From: Verrucomicrobiota bacterium | GTDB lineage: Bacteria > Verrucomicrobiota > Verrucomicrobiia > Limisphaerales > JAEYXS01 | DNA length: 30,302 nucleotides | Direction of reading: 5' to 3' | Assembly (NCBI GenBank): GCA_023431185.1 | Contig: JAEYXS010000118.1 | Span: 1-30,302, forward strand | Shown: positions 6,695 to 14,561 of the stretch, one piece after another | Numbering within the stretch: the stretch's first letter is position 1 | Layout of the letters: each line of letters opens with the position of its first letter | Program-made: the position numbers and the translations under genes | The notes under the pieces: generated by a model | What the model was told of the DNA's origin: nothing | What the model saw: only the letters and a program-made list of their open reading frames with translations | Database searches by the model: none

Positions 6695-7981
6695 ATGGCC
6701 GAAAACATCATCAGCGTCCATAACCTCAGCAAGCTCTACCGTTTGGGCGAGACTCTGCGTCACGATACCTTGCGTGACCGCCTGGCCGATACCTTTGGCC
6801 GTTTCTTCCGTAAGCCGTCCCAGCATGCGGCACCCCGCGCCGAGAAAGAATCGTCTGATTTCTGGGCCTTGAAGGACGTCTCTTTTGACATCAAGCCCGG
6901 CGAAGTGGTCGGCATCATCGGACGCAACGGGGCCGGCAAATCCACCCTGCTCAAGATCCTCAGCCAGATCACGGAGCCCACTGCGGGCGAGATCCGCATC
7001 CGCGGCCGCGTGGCCAGCTTACTGGAAGTGGGCACGGGTTTTCATCCCGAACTCACCGGCCGGGAAAACATCTTCCTGAACGGCGCCATCCTCGGCATGT
7101 CACAAGCGGAAATCAGAAAGAAGTTTGATGAGATCATCGCTTTTGCCGAGGTGGAGAAATTCCTCGATACTCCCGTGAAACGCTATTCCAGCGGCATGTA
7201 TGTGCGCCTCGCCTTCGCGGTGGCCGCGCATTTGCAGCCCGAGATCCTGCTCGTGGATGAGGTGCTCGCCGTGGGCGACGCCAGCTTCCAGCGCAAGTGC
7301 CTGGGCAAAATGGAATCGGTCAGCAAAGAAGGCCGCACCGTGTTCTACGTTTCCCACAACATGCCTTCCGTAACACGCCTGTGCAGCCGCGCGATTTTAC
7401 TGAACAAGGGGCAGATCGCAGAAGATGGTCCGGCCGAGCAGATCGTGCGCAGTTACCTGAATGTCGGCGTGCAGTCCTGGGCCGAACGTGTCTGGCCTGA
7501 TCCCGCCACCGCACCGGGCAACGAGGTCGCCTGCCTCAGGGCCATCCGCATCAAAGACTCGGCGGGCAATCTGTGTTCTAGTTTTGACATCCGCCGCCCC
7601 GTGCATGTGGAGATCGAGTTTCAGGTGAAACAGGCTGGGCATATCCTGATCCCCAACATCCAGTTCAGCAATGATGACGGGGTTTGCCTGTTCATCACGG
7701 CTGACACCTCTCCAGTAGCCCAGCGCGAACCGCGCGCTGTAGGGCTTTACCGGACCTGCATGGAGATCCCAGGTAATCTGCTGTCTGAAGGTTGTATGAT
7801 ACTCAGCCCGGCCCTAAGCACAGCCAACCCGGTGCGTGTGCATTACTACGAGAAGGACGCCGCCGCCTTTCAAGTCACCGACCCGATGGAAGGCGGCTCC
7901 GCCCGGGGCGACTATGCCGGCCCTTATCCCGGCGTCGTGCGACCGGTTTTCCAATGGCACAATGAATTTCTGGCACACTGA
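6695..7981 (+). CDS. wzt: ABC polysaccharide exporter ATPase with C-terminal carbohydrate-binding domain (Wzt)
   Basis: This 428-residue cytoplasmic ATPase powers the Wzm permease. The nucleotide-binding domain has Walker A GRNGAGKST (76-84), the shortened signature YSSGM (164-168), Walker B ILLVDE (184-189) and the switch histidine at 221. The YSSGM signature is typical of polysaccharide exporters. Residues from about 260 to 428 form an extra beta-rich domain like the Wzt C-terminal domain, which in characterised O-antigen exporters reads the modified non-reducing end of the chain. Its presence suggests the exported glycan carries a specific terminal group, perhaps made by the modification enzymes downstream. 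The 16 bases to the next gene are among the longer gaps in this operon. Confidence 0.92.
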   Translation: MAENIISVHNLSKLYRLGETLRHDTLRDRLADTFGRFFRKPSQHAAPRAEKESSDFWALKDVSFDIKPGEVVGIIGRNGAGKSTLLKILSQITEPTAGEIRIRGRVASLLEVGTGFHPELTGRENIFLNGAILGMSQAEIRKKFDEIIAFAEVEKFLDTPVKRYSSGMYVRLAFAVAAHLQPEILLVDEVLAVGDASFQRKCLGKMESVSKEGRTVFYVSHNMPSVTRLCSRAILLNKGQIAEDGPAEQIVRSYLNVGVQSWAERVWPDPATAPGNEVACLRAIRIKDSAGNLCSSFDIRRPVHVEIEFQVKQAGHILIPNIQFSNDDGVCLFITADTSPVAQREPRAVGLYRTCMEIPGNLLSEGCMILSPALSTANPVRVHYYEKDAAAFQVTDPMEGGSARGDYAGPYPGVVRPVFQWHNEFLAH

Positions 7982-7997
7982 TTAGCGAGCGAAAACT

Positions 7998-8771
7998 ATG
8001 AAAGTAGTCATACTATGTGGCGGTTTAGGCACCCGTCTGCGGGAAGAAACAGAATTCCGGCCCAAGCCCATGGTGCCCGTCGGTCCCCGGCCCATCCTCT
8101 GGCATATCATGAAGTACTATGCTTCCTTCGGGCACAAAGAATTTATCCTTTGCCTCGGCTACAAGGGCGAAGTCATCAAAGATTATTTCCGGAACTACAA
8201 CTGGAACACCAGCGATGTGACCCTCAAACTCGGCCGCAATCCCGAGATCCGCTACCACAACTCACACGATGAGGAAGATTGGACTGTCACCATGATTGAT
8301 ACCGGCCAGGCCACCCAGACTGGCGGCCGCCTCAAGCGCGCCTTGGAATACATCAATGACGACACCTTTTTGCTCACCTATGGTGATGGGGTGACGGACA
8401 GCAATATCAATGACTCCATTGAATTCCACCGCCGCCATGGGCGGCTCGCCACCGTCACTGCCGTGAAGCCCTCCGGCCGCTTCGGTGAACTGGCCATGGA
8501 CGGCGAGACCATCACCGCCTTCCGCGAAAAACCCGAAAAAGAATCCGCTTACATCAGCGGCGGCTTCTTTGTGCTGAACCGGGACATCAAATCTTACCTG
8601 GGCGACGATACTTGCGTTTTTGAACGTGAACCTCTGGAGAACCTCACCAAGGATTCCCAAATTCATGCTTGGAAGCATGACGGCTTCTGGCAATGCATGG
8701 ACACCCTGCGCGAGCAGGAGATCCTGACACGCATCTGGAACACGGGAAAAGCTCCTTGGAAAATCTGGTGA
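7998..8771 (+). CDS. rfbF: Glucose-1-phosphate cytidylyltransferase
   Basis: This 257-residue enzyme makes CDP-glucose from CTP and glucose 1-phosphate, the first step toward CDP-linked 6-deoxysugars. The nucleotidyltransferase signature GGLGTRL is at residues 8-14, followed by FRPKPMVPVGPRPILWHIMKYY-type substrate-binding sequence and the family-specific YNWNTSDVTLKLG. The YGDGVTDSNI motif supplies the catalytic Asp. The length equals that of characterised RfbF/AscA proteins. It precedes the CDP-glucose 4,6-dehydratase with a two-base gap, the usual pairing. The reaction is inferred from close family resemblance. Confidence 0.95.
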   Translation: MKVVILCGGLGTRLREETEFRPKPMVPVGPRPILWHIMKYYASFGHKEFILCLGYKGEVIKDYFRNYNWNTSDVTLKLGRNPEIRYHNSHDEEDWTVTMIDTGQATQTGGRLKRALEYINDDTFLLTYGDGVTDSNINDSIEFHRRHGRLATVTAVKPSGRFGELAMDGETITAFREKPEKESAYISGGFFVLNRDIKSYLGDDTCVFEREPLENLTKDSQIHAWKHDGFWQCMDTLREQEILTRIWNTGKAPWKIW

Positions 8772-8773
8772 TC

Positions 8774-9880
8774 ATGTTTGGCGGCATCTACAACGGCAAA
8801 CGCATACTGCTGACCGGCCACACCGGTTTCAAAGGCAGTTGGCTCAGTCTCTGGCTGCGCACACTCGGGGCCGAGGTACACGGTTACGCTCTGCCCCCGG
8901 ACACTACGCCCAACCTGTACAGTGTCATCGGGGCCGATACGTTTGCTTCGGAAGAACTGACCGATATCCGCGACAGCGCCAAAGTTCTGGCCGCGGTCAA
9001 ACGCATCAATCCAGATTTGATCTTCCATCTCGCCGCCCAGCCTTTGGTCCGCGAATCCTACCGCCAGCCGGTGGAGACCATGCAGACCAACGTCATGGGC
9101 ACCATCAATCTGCTGGAAGCGATCCGTCAACTGGGCCGTCCGGTGACCACGCTCATTGTCACCACGGATAAATGCTACGAAAACGTTGGCTGGAACTACG
9201 GCTATCGCGAGACCGATCCCCTCGGCGGTCATGACGTTTACTCGATGAGCAAGGCCGCATGCGAACTGACCGTCGCCGCCTGGCGCCGCTCCTTCTTTGT
9301 CCCGGAAAAACTCGGCCCCCTCGTCACGGCCCGGGCCGGCAATGTCATCGGCGGTGGCGATTTCGCGGCGGACCGCATCGTGCCCGATTGCATCCGCGCT
9401 TTATCCGCTGGCAAATCCATCAATGTGCGCAACCCCCACGCCACGCGCCCTTGGCAGCATGTGCTCGATTGCTTGAGCGGTTATCTCTGGCTTGCCGCGC
9501 GATTGCACCAGCAGGATAACAGTTCGCCGTTGGCTTCCGCGTTTAACTTTGGCCCCTCGCTGCAATCGAATCAAAATGTGCGCGTACTCGTAGAAGAGAT
9601 CCTGAAGAACTGGCCCGGCCAATGGCAGGACACTTCCGATCCGAAAGCCGTACACGAAGCCTCCCGCTTGCATCTGTCCATCGATAAAGCTGCGGCCCTG
9701 CTCGATTGGCAACCCACGTGGGACTTTACCGATGCCATCGCGCAGACCGTCGGCTGGTACAAGCAGTGGCACGATCACGGCACCGCTGGTCTGCGAGAAT
9801 ATTCTTTGGCACAGATCAATACCTTTGCCCGCGCCGGACAAAGCATCGGCAACCCTTGGGCTCGCGAAACTAACTCATGA
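8774..9880 (+). CDS. rfbG: CDP-glucose 4,6-dehydratase
   Basis: This 368-residue extended SDR enzyme converts CDP-glucose to CDP-4-keto-6-deoxyglucose. The NAD-binding GHTGFKG is at residues 15-21, the dehydratase TTDKCYEN at about 130-137 (Asp132/Lys133) and the catalytic YSMSK at Tyr156/Lys160. The frame is open further upstream to 8693, inside rfbF, but the family N-terminus matches the ATG at 8774, just after the rfbF stop. Its last four bases (ATGA) overlap the start of the methyltransferase. No RfbH-type 3-dehydrase is present, so the product is probably channelled into a C-methylation branch rather than a 3,6-dideoxyhexose. Confidence 0.95.
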   Translation: MFGGIYNGKRILLTGHTGFKGSWLSLWLRTLGAEVHGYALPPDTTPNLYSVIGADTFASEELTDIRDSAKVLAAVKRINPDLIFHLAAQPLVRESYRQPVETMQTNVMGTINLLEAIRQLGRPVTTLIVTTDKCYENVGWNYGYRETDPLGGHDVYSMSKAACELTVAAWRRSFFVPEKLGPLVTARAGNVIGGGDFAADRIVPDCIRALSAGKSINVRNPHATRPWQHVLDCLSGYLWLAARLHQQDNSSPLASAFNFGPSLQSNQNVRVLVEEILKNWPGQWQDTSDPKAVHEASRLHLSIDKAAALLDWQPTWDFTDAIAQTVGWYKQWHDHGTAGLREYSLAQINTFARAGQSIGNPWARETNS

Positions 9881-11109
9881 GTGCATCCGGCTTTAAATGT
9901 CATTCCTGCGGCGGCAGCCATCACGAAATGGTGCTCGACCTCGGCCTGCAACCCTTGGCCAACAATCTGTTGCGCCCCGAGGATCTCACCAAGCCGGAAC
10001 CTAAGTTCCCCCTGCGCCTGGCCGTCTGTACCGATTGCTGGCTTTTACAGATCACCGATCTCGTGCCGCCCGTGGAACTCTTCTCCGAGTATCTGTATTT
10101 TTCTTCCTTCTCGGACACGATGCTGAGGCACGCCAAGGAAGCGGCGACACGTTACATCCATGAATTTAAGCTTGATCAAAGCAGCCTCGTCGTCGAAGTC
10201 GCCAGCAATGACGGTTATCTGCTCAAGAATTTTGTCGAAGCCAAGGTCCCCTGCCTCGGCATCGAACCCGCTGGCAATATCGCCAAGGTGGCTAGCGAAA
10301 AAGGCATCGAGACACTCGTCGAGTTCTTCACCGAATCTCTCGCCTCCCAACTGGCCGGCCAAGGCCGCCAAGCCGATATCATCCTCGGCAATAACGTCTT
10401 CGCCCACGCACCGGACACGAATGACTTTGTCGCCGCTGCCAGGAAGCTGCTCAAACCCCAGGGTCGCATCGCCTTTGAATTCCCCTACGCCTTCGAGATG
10501 TTGGCGCATAACGAATTCGACACCATCTATCACGAGCACGTCTTTTATTTCTCCCTGACCGCCCTGCAACCGCTCTTCGCGCGTCATGGCTTGGATATTT
10601 TCGCTGTCGAGCACCTGCCCATTCACGGCGGTTCCCTACGACTCTTCGCCGGTCATCGCGGCGCTCACGCCCTCCAGCCCAGCATAGCCAAACTCCTCGC
10701 CGAGGAAGCTGCCGGCGGCGTCAGCACGCTCGCTCCGTATCAGGCCTTCGCGCAACGCGCCCATCAAGTGCGCGACAATCTCAATGCCCTCGTCAAAGAC
10801 CTGCGCTCGCAGGGCAAACGCCTCGCGGCTTACGGCGCTTCCGCCAAAGGCAGCACGCTCCTGAACTTCTGCGGCTTGAACCACACCCAGTTGGAGTTTG
10901 TGGCTGATCGCAGCACCTACAAGCAAGGCCGCCTCACTCCCGGCACACACATCCCCATCACCGGCCCGGAAGCATTGGAGCAAAAGCTGCCTGACTACAC
11001 GCTGCTGCTCACGTGGAACTTCGCCGAAGAGATCCTGCGCCAGCAAAAGAGCTACCGCGAGCGCGGCGGCAAATTCATCATCCCCATCCCGGAGGTGAAA
11101 GTCGCATGA
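9877..11109 (+). CDS. Nucleotide-sugar C-methyltransferase
   Basis: This 410-residue SAM-dependent enzyme is predicted to add a methyl group to carbon of a CDP-4-keto sugar. It has the three-part TylCIII/KijD1 layout: an N-terminal zinc site (Cys8, Cys11, Cys51, Cys54), a class I Rossmann domain with VVEVASNDGYL at 105-115, and a C-terminal methyltransferase-associated domain. The YHEH motif at 218-221 corresponds to the catalytic Tyr/His region of 3-C-methyltransferases. It overlaps rfbG and the epimerase gene by four bases each (ATGA), which suggests translational coupling. Position C3 is most likely by homology, but regiochemistry cannot be proved from sequence. Confidence 0.88.
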   Translation: MSASGFKCHSCGGSHHEMVLDLGLQPLANNLLRPEDLTKPEPKFPLRLAVCTDCWLLQITDLVPPVELFSEYLYFSSFSDTMLRHAKEAATRYIHEFKLDQSSLVVEVASNDGYLLKNFVEAKVPCLGIEPAGNIAKVASEKGIETLVEFFTESLASQLAGQGRQADIILGNNVFAHAPDTNDFVAAARKLLKPQGRIAFEFPYAFEMLAHNEFDTIYHEHVFYFSLTALQPLFARHGLDIFAVEHLPIHGGSLRLFAGHRGAHALQPSIAKLLAEEAAGGVSTLAPYQAFAQRAHQVRDNLNALVKDLRSQGKRLAAYGASAKGSTLLNFCGLNHTQLEFVADRSTYKQGRLTPGTHIPITGPEALEQKLPDYTLLLTWNFAEEILRQQKSYRERGGKFIIPIPEVKVA

Positions 11110-11639
11110 AGTTCACCCCGTCAAAAATTCCCGGTGTCTGGATCATCGAGCAGGAACGCTTCGCCGATGATCGCGGTTACTTCGCCCGCACCTGGTGTGC
11201 TGACGAGTTCGCTGCTCACGGCCTGAATTCGCGGCTGCTCCAGTGCAGCACCTCTTTCAATTTGAAGAGCGGCACCTTGCGTGGTCTGCATTTTCAAGCA
11301 ACTCCGCACGCCGAAGACAAACTCGTCCGTTGCACGCGCGGCGCCATCTTTGACGTCGCCGTTGATCTCCGCCCTGATTCTCCGACCTACAAGCAATGGG
11401 TGGGCAGGGAACTCAGCGAAGCCAACGGTCTCGCCCTCTACATCCCCCAAGGCTTTGCCCACGGCTTCCAAACTATCGCGGACAACAGCGAAGTGTTTTA
11501 CCAGATGTCCCACCTGTATCATCCCACGGCCGGCAGAGGCTGGCGCTGGAACGATCCGGCCTTTAGTATCAATTGGCCCATCCCGGCGTCACCTATCTTG
11601 TCACCCCGCGACGCCGCTTATCCGGATTTCAGCTCATGA
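11106..11639 (+). CDS. RmlC-type nucleotide-sugar 3,5-epimerase
   Basis: This 177-residue cupin-fold protein resembles dTDP-4-dehydrorhamnose 3,5-epimerase. The signature RGLHFQ (His62), the FDVAVDLR strand (Asp87), the PQGFAHGF turn and the catalytic-region Tyr132 are all visible. In this context it probably epimerises C3 and/or C5 of a CDP-4-keto-6-deoxysugar, methylated or not, rather than dTDP-4-keto-rhamnose, because no RmlA, RmlB or RmlD is nearby. The frame extends upstream to 11013, but the ATG at 11106 gives the family N-terminus. It overlaps both neighbours by four bases. Confidence 0.92.
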   Translation: MKFTPSKIPGVWIIEQERFADDRGYFARTWCADEFAAHGLNSRLLQCSTSFNLKSGTLRGLHFQATPHAEDKLVRCTRGAIFDVAVDLRPDSPTYKQWVGRELSEANGLALYIPQGFAHGFQTIADNSEVFYQMSHLYHPTAGRGWRWNDPAFSINWPIPASPILSPRDAAYPDFSS

Positions 11640-12691
11640 ATAATTCTGCCAGCCATTCCGCCTCCGCTACGTCCCGCTTGCGCGTGATGATAGCCGGTAT
11701 TGGCGGCGCCTCCTTGGGTACGGAGATCTACAAGTGCCTGAAACTGGCAGGCAACTACGACATCTACGGTTGCGATGTCTCCGCAACGGCCTACGGTCTT
11801 TATGATGGCGGTTTCACGAAGACTTATCGTGTCAACCGCGATGACTACGTGAACAGCGTCATCGCTGCCTGTCACGATGCTGGCACCGAATGGCTGGTGC
11901 CCGGTGGCGAACAGCCCATGACCTTGCTCGGTGCCGCTGCCGATAAATTGGCTAAGACCAACATCAAGCTCCTCGCCAACGATTCCGATGTCATCGCTCT
12001 CTTCTCGGATAAAGATGCCACCTTCAAACGGCTCGCCGCAAACGGCGTGACCATCCCGCGCACCGTCGCCATCAATGCCGCGAGTGATCTGGAAGTCATT
12101 GGCCTGCCTTGTATCGTCAAGCCCGCCACCGGCTCCGGCGGCAGTGCCTCCGTGTTCTTTGCCGTCACGGCGGATGAAGCCATGATTTACGCCGAGTTCA
12201 TCCGGCGCAATGGCAGCCAGCCCATCGCGCAGGAGTATGTGGATATCGCGGAAGGCGAATTCACCATCGGCGTTTTGTCTTTACCTAACCAGCAAGTCGT
12301 CGGCTCGATCGCACTGAAACGTGATCTCAACGCCAAACTCTCCGTCGCCTATCGCGGTCGCGGTGGCATTGTTTCCAACGGCTACTCGCAAGGACACATC
12401 GGCGAGTATCCCAGCTTGTGCCAGCAGGCGGAAAAGATTGCTGCGGCCATCGGCAGCCGTGGACCGATCAATATTCAGGCACGCGTGCGTAACGGTGTTC
12501 TCCTGCCCTTCGAGATCAACCCACGCTTCTCTGCCTCCACCTATTTGCGTGCCATGGCTGGCTTTAACGAAATCGATATCTTGCTGCGTTATTTAAGTTC
12601 GGGCACGCCGCCGGTGCGTCCTTCCATTCGCCCCGGCTGGTACATGCGCAGTCTCACGGAACAATTTGTCGCCGAGGAGAAATTGCTATGA
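11636..12691 (+). CDS. ATP-grasp protein (CarB-like)
   Basis: This 351-residue protein belongs to the ATP-grasp superfamily, enzymes that join a carboxylate to an amine or other nucleophile through an acyl-phosphate. A Rossmann-like preATP-grasp segment opens it (VMIAGIGGASLG near residues 18-29). The ATP-grasp core follows: LFSDKDATFKRLAANGVTIPRT, IVKPATGSGGSASVF and the metal-binding PFEINPRFSAST. The substrate is unknown. The start at 11636 forms an ATGA overlap with the epimerase gene; the upstream ATG at 11573 lies deep in that gene and is rejected. It overlaps the phosphatase/SDR fusion gene by four bases, so the two probably act in one step or on one substrate, possibly adding an acyl or aminoacyl group to the sugar. 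Confidence 0.85.
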   Translation: MNNSASHSASATSRLRVMIAGIGGASLGTEIYKCLKLAGNYDIYGCDVSATAYGLYDGGFTKTYRVNRDDYVNSVIAACHDAGTEWLVPGGEQPMTLLGAAADKLAKTNIKLLANDSDVIALFSDKDATFKRLAANGVTIPRTVAINAASDLEVIGLPCIVKPATGSGGSASVFFAVTADEAMIYAEFIRRNGSQPIAQEYVDIAEGEFTIGVLSLPNQQVVGSIALKRDLNAKLSVAYRGRGGIVSNGYSQGHIGEYPSLCQQAEKIAAAIGSRGPINIQARVRNGVLLPFEINPRFSASTYLRAMAGFNEIDILLRYLSSGTPPVRPSIRPGWYMRSLTEQFVAEEKLL

Positions 12692-13926
12692 GTATCCGCT
12701 GGATCACCCCCATGCTTGGCACCGCCGCCGCCACCGCCGCTCAAGGCATTCCCGATATCTCCATCGTAGATGTCCGCGACTTGGTGGACAAAGCCGGCAA
12801 CGGCAGTGGTCCCGTGCAGGAGAAGATCCGTCAAGGTGTCGAACTCCTCACGCAAGGCAAGCGCACGGTCGTTTGCTGCGATTACGGAATGTCCCGCAGC
12901 AATGCTATCGCCACGGGCATTCTGGCAACCTTTGAAAAGATCGGTTTTGAAAAAGCCCTGCGTCGCGTGCAAGAGGCCACGGGCGAAGCCCAAATAAAAG
13001 TCGAACCCCTGAACGCCGTTCGCGATGCCTTGGGCCAGCGCCCCTGCGCCAAACCCGCCAACTCGCAACGCACCATTCTCGTCACCGGCGGCGGCGGCTT
13101 CCTCGGCCAAGCCCTGCAAACCTCGTTGAAAGGTGACCAAGAGGTCAGTCTCGTCGTCCCCTCACGTCAACAGCTCGATCTTTACCAAGGCAGCACCCAG
13201 CTCGATCTCCTGGCCAATGAAGAGAGCGTGGACGCCATTCTGCATCTCGCCAGCCCACGCGTTTACACCTCCAACATTGCCATGGGCCAGACACTGGCCA
13301 TGTTGCGCAACGCCATCGATGTCTGCCTGGCCAAAGACATTCCCCTGATCTATCTCTCAAGCTGGGAAATCTATTCCGGCTACGCAGGCACCTTGCGCGC
13401 CAACGAAGCCACTCCGCCTCTGCCCAAAGGTCCTTACGGCGAAACCAAATTTCTCGCAGACACCCTGATCTATCACAGCCGCAAGAATGCCGGGCTCCGC
13501 TGTGCTTTGATCCGTTCCAGCCCCGTCTATGGCGCGGGCAGTGACAAGCCCAAGTTCATCTACAACTTCATGGAAAAAGCGCGGAACTCCAAGCCCATCG
13601 TCACTCATCGCTACCGCAATGGCGATCCCGCACTGGACCTGCTTTGCATCGATGACTTGATCGCCGCCCTCCGTGCCGTCTTGAAGACAGGCTATGTGGG
13701 GGACCTGAATATCGGCACGGGCACCCTGACTTCCACCTGCACCATCGCCCAGATGCTTGTCGACCGCATCGGCAGCAGCAGCCGGGTGGAACATCTGCCT
13801 ATCGAAAACGAAGTGGCCAGCATCGCCATGGACTGGCGCCGGGCCAAAGCCGAACTCGGCTGGCAACCCACCGTCACCCTGGCCGAAGGTCTTGATCGCC
13901 TGTTCCCGGCCACCAAGAAACCATAA
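12688..13926 (+). CDS. Fusion of CX5R phosphatase-like domain and NAD-dependent sugar epimerase/dehydratase
   Basis: This 412-residue protein has two parts. Residues 1 to about 118 resemble a compact dual-specificity phosphatase: VVCCDYGMSRSNAIATGIL holds C64-X5-R70-S71, followed by the helix and the EKALRRVQEA segment seen after DSP active sites. Residues from about 128 form an extended SDR domain with GGGGFLG (134-140), the active-site Ser region YLSSWEIY and the catalytic YGETK (Tyr249/Lys253). The SDR half is a typical nucleotide-sugar epimerase, dehydratase or reductase. I do not recognise this fusion as a named family. It is coupled by an ATGA overlap to the ATP-grasp gene. The phosphatase half could act on a sugar phosphate, a protein phosphotyrosine or a regulatory ligand. 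Confidence 0.85.
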   Translation: MSIRWITPMLGTAAATAAQGIPDISIVDVRDLVDKAGNGSGPVQEKIRQGVELLTQGKRTVVCCDYGMSRSNAIATGILATFEKIGFEKALRRVQEATGEAQIKVEPLNAVRDALGQRPCAKPANSQRTILVTGGGGFLGQALQTSLKGDQEVSLVVPSRQQLDLYQGSTQLDLLANEESVDAILHLASPRVYTSNIAMGQTLAMLRNAIDVCLAKDIPLIYLSSWEIYSGYAGTLRANEATPPLPKGPYGETKFLADTLIYHSRKNAGLRCALIRSSPVYGAGSDKPKFIYNFMEKARNSKPIVTHRYRNGDPALDLLCIDDLIAALRAVLKTGYVGDLNIGTGTLTSTCTIAQMLVDRIGSSSRVEHLPIENEVASIAMDWRRAKAELGWQPTVTLAEGLDRLFPATKKP

Positions 13927-13934
13927 CATTTCCC

Positions 13935-14546
13935 ATGACCCAACCGGCCAAATCGATCAAGAATCGCCTGCGTAATTGGCTGCGCACGCGCCTGCTCGAT
14001 TTGTTGGAACCACCGCCTGAAACCGATCCACGCAAGCAGATGAGCATCGGGCGTTACACCTATGGTCTGCGCCGGGATAGCGTACCGGTATATGAACCAG
14101 CCTGTCATTCCTTGCAGATCGGCAGCTATTGCAGCATAGCGGCTGGGGTTCGCTTTGTTTTCGGCATTCACCAACTGGAAGCACCAACCACGTTTCCGAT
14201 GCGTGAGTTTGTCAAAAAGGAGTGGAACCCCACCATCTGGCCCAAAGAAAAGATCATCATCGGCCATGACGTGTGGATCGCCACCAACGCCATGATTTTG
14301 CCTAATGTGACCATCGGTCATGGAGCCGTTATTTGTGCTGGAGCCGTAGTCACGAAAGATGTGCCGCCTTACGCCGTCGTTGCCGGCATTCCCGCTCGGC
14401 CCATCAAATACCGTTTAACACCTGAACAAATCCACTTGATGCTTGAGATCGCCTGGTGGGATTGGCCCGAGAATCAAATTCTGGAAAATCTCGATCTGTT
14501 CTACGGCGATGTGGATGCGTTTATCCGCATGCATCGCAAAAGCTGA
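13935..14546 (+). CDS. CatB-type hexapeptide O-acetyltransferase
   Basis: This 203-residue left-handed beta-helix acyltransferase probably acetylates a hydroxyl or amino group of a sugar using acetyl-CoA. Hexapeptide repeats run from LQIGSYCSIAAGVRF (about 60-74) through IIIGHDVWIATNAMI and VTIGHGAVICAGAVVTKDVPPYAVVAGIPARPIKYR. The insertion FGIHQLEAPTTFPM carries the likely catalytic His79 and the TFPF-like motif of the CatB group. The length is normal. It follows the SDR fusion by eight bases. Together with the next gene, an aminotransferase, it could form an N-acetylated aminosugar, but O-acetylation is equally possible. Confidence 0.88.
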   Translation: MTQPAKSIKNRLRNWLRTRLLDLLEPPPETDPRKQMSIGRYTYGLRRDSVPVYEPACHSLQIGSYCSIAAGVRFVFGIHQLEAPTTFPMREFVKKEWNPTIWPKEKIIIGHDVWIATNAMILPNVTIGHGAVICAGAVVTKDVPPYAVVAGIPARPIKYRLTPEQIHLMLEIAWWDWPENQILENLDLFYGDVDAFIRMHRKS

Positions 14547-14561
14547 ACCTTTTTGACTACT

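Noticed and set aside
12688..13050. Separate phosphatase gene with a frameshift into the SDR gene
   Set aside because: The reading frame is continuous from 12688 to 13926 with coding character throughout, and no internal start with a ribosome-binding site was seen before the SDR domain. A true fusion is the simpler reading.
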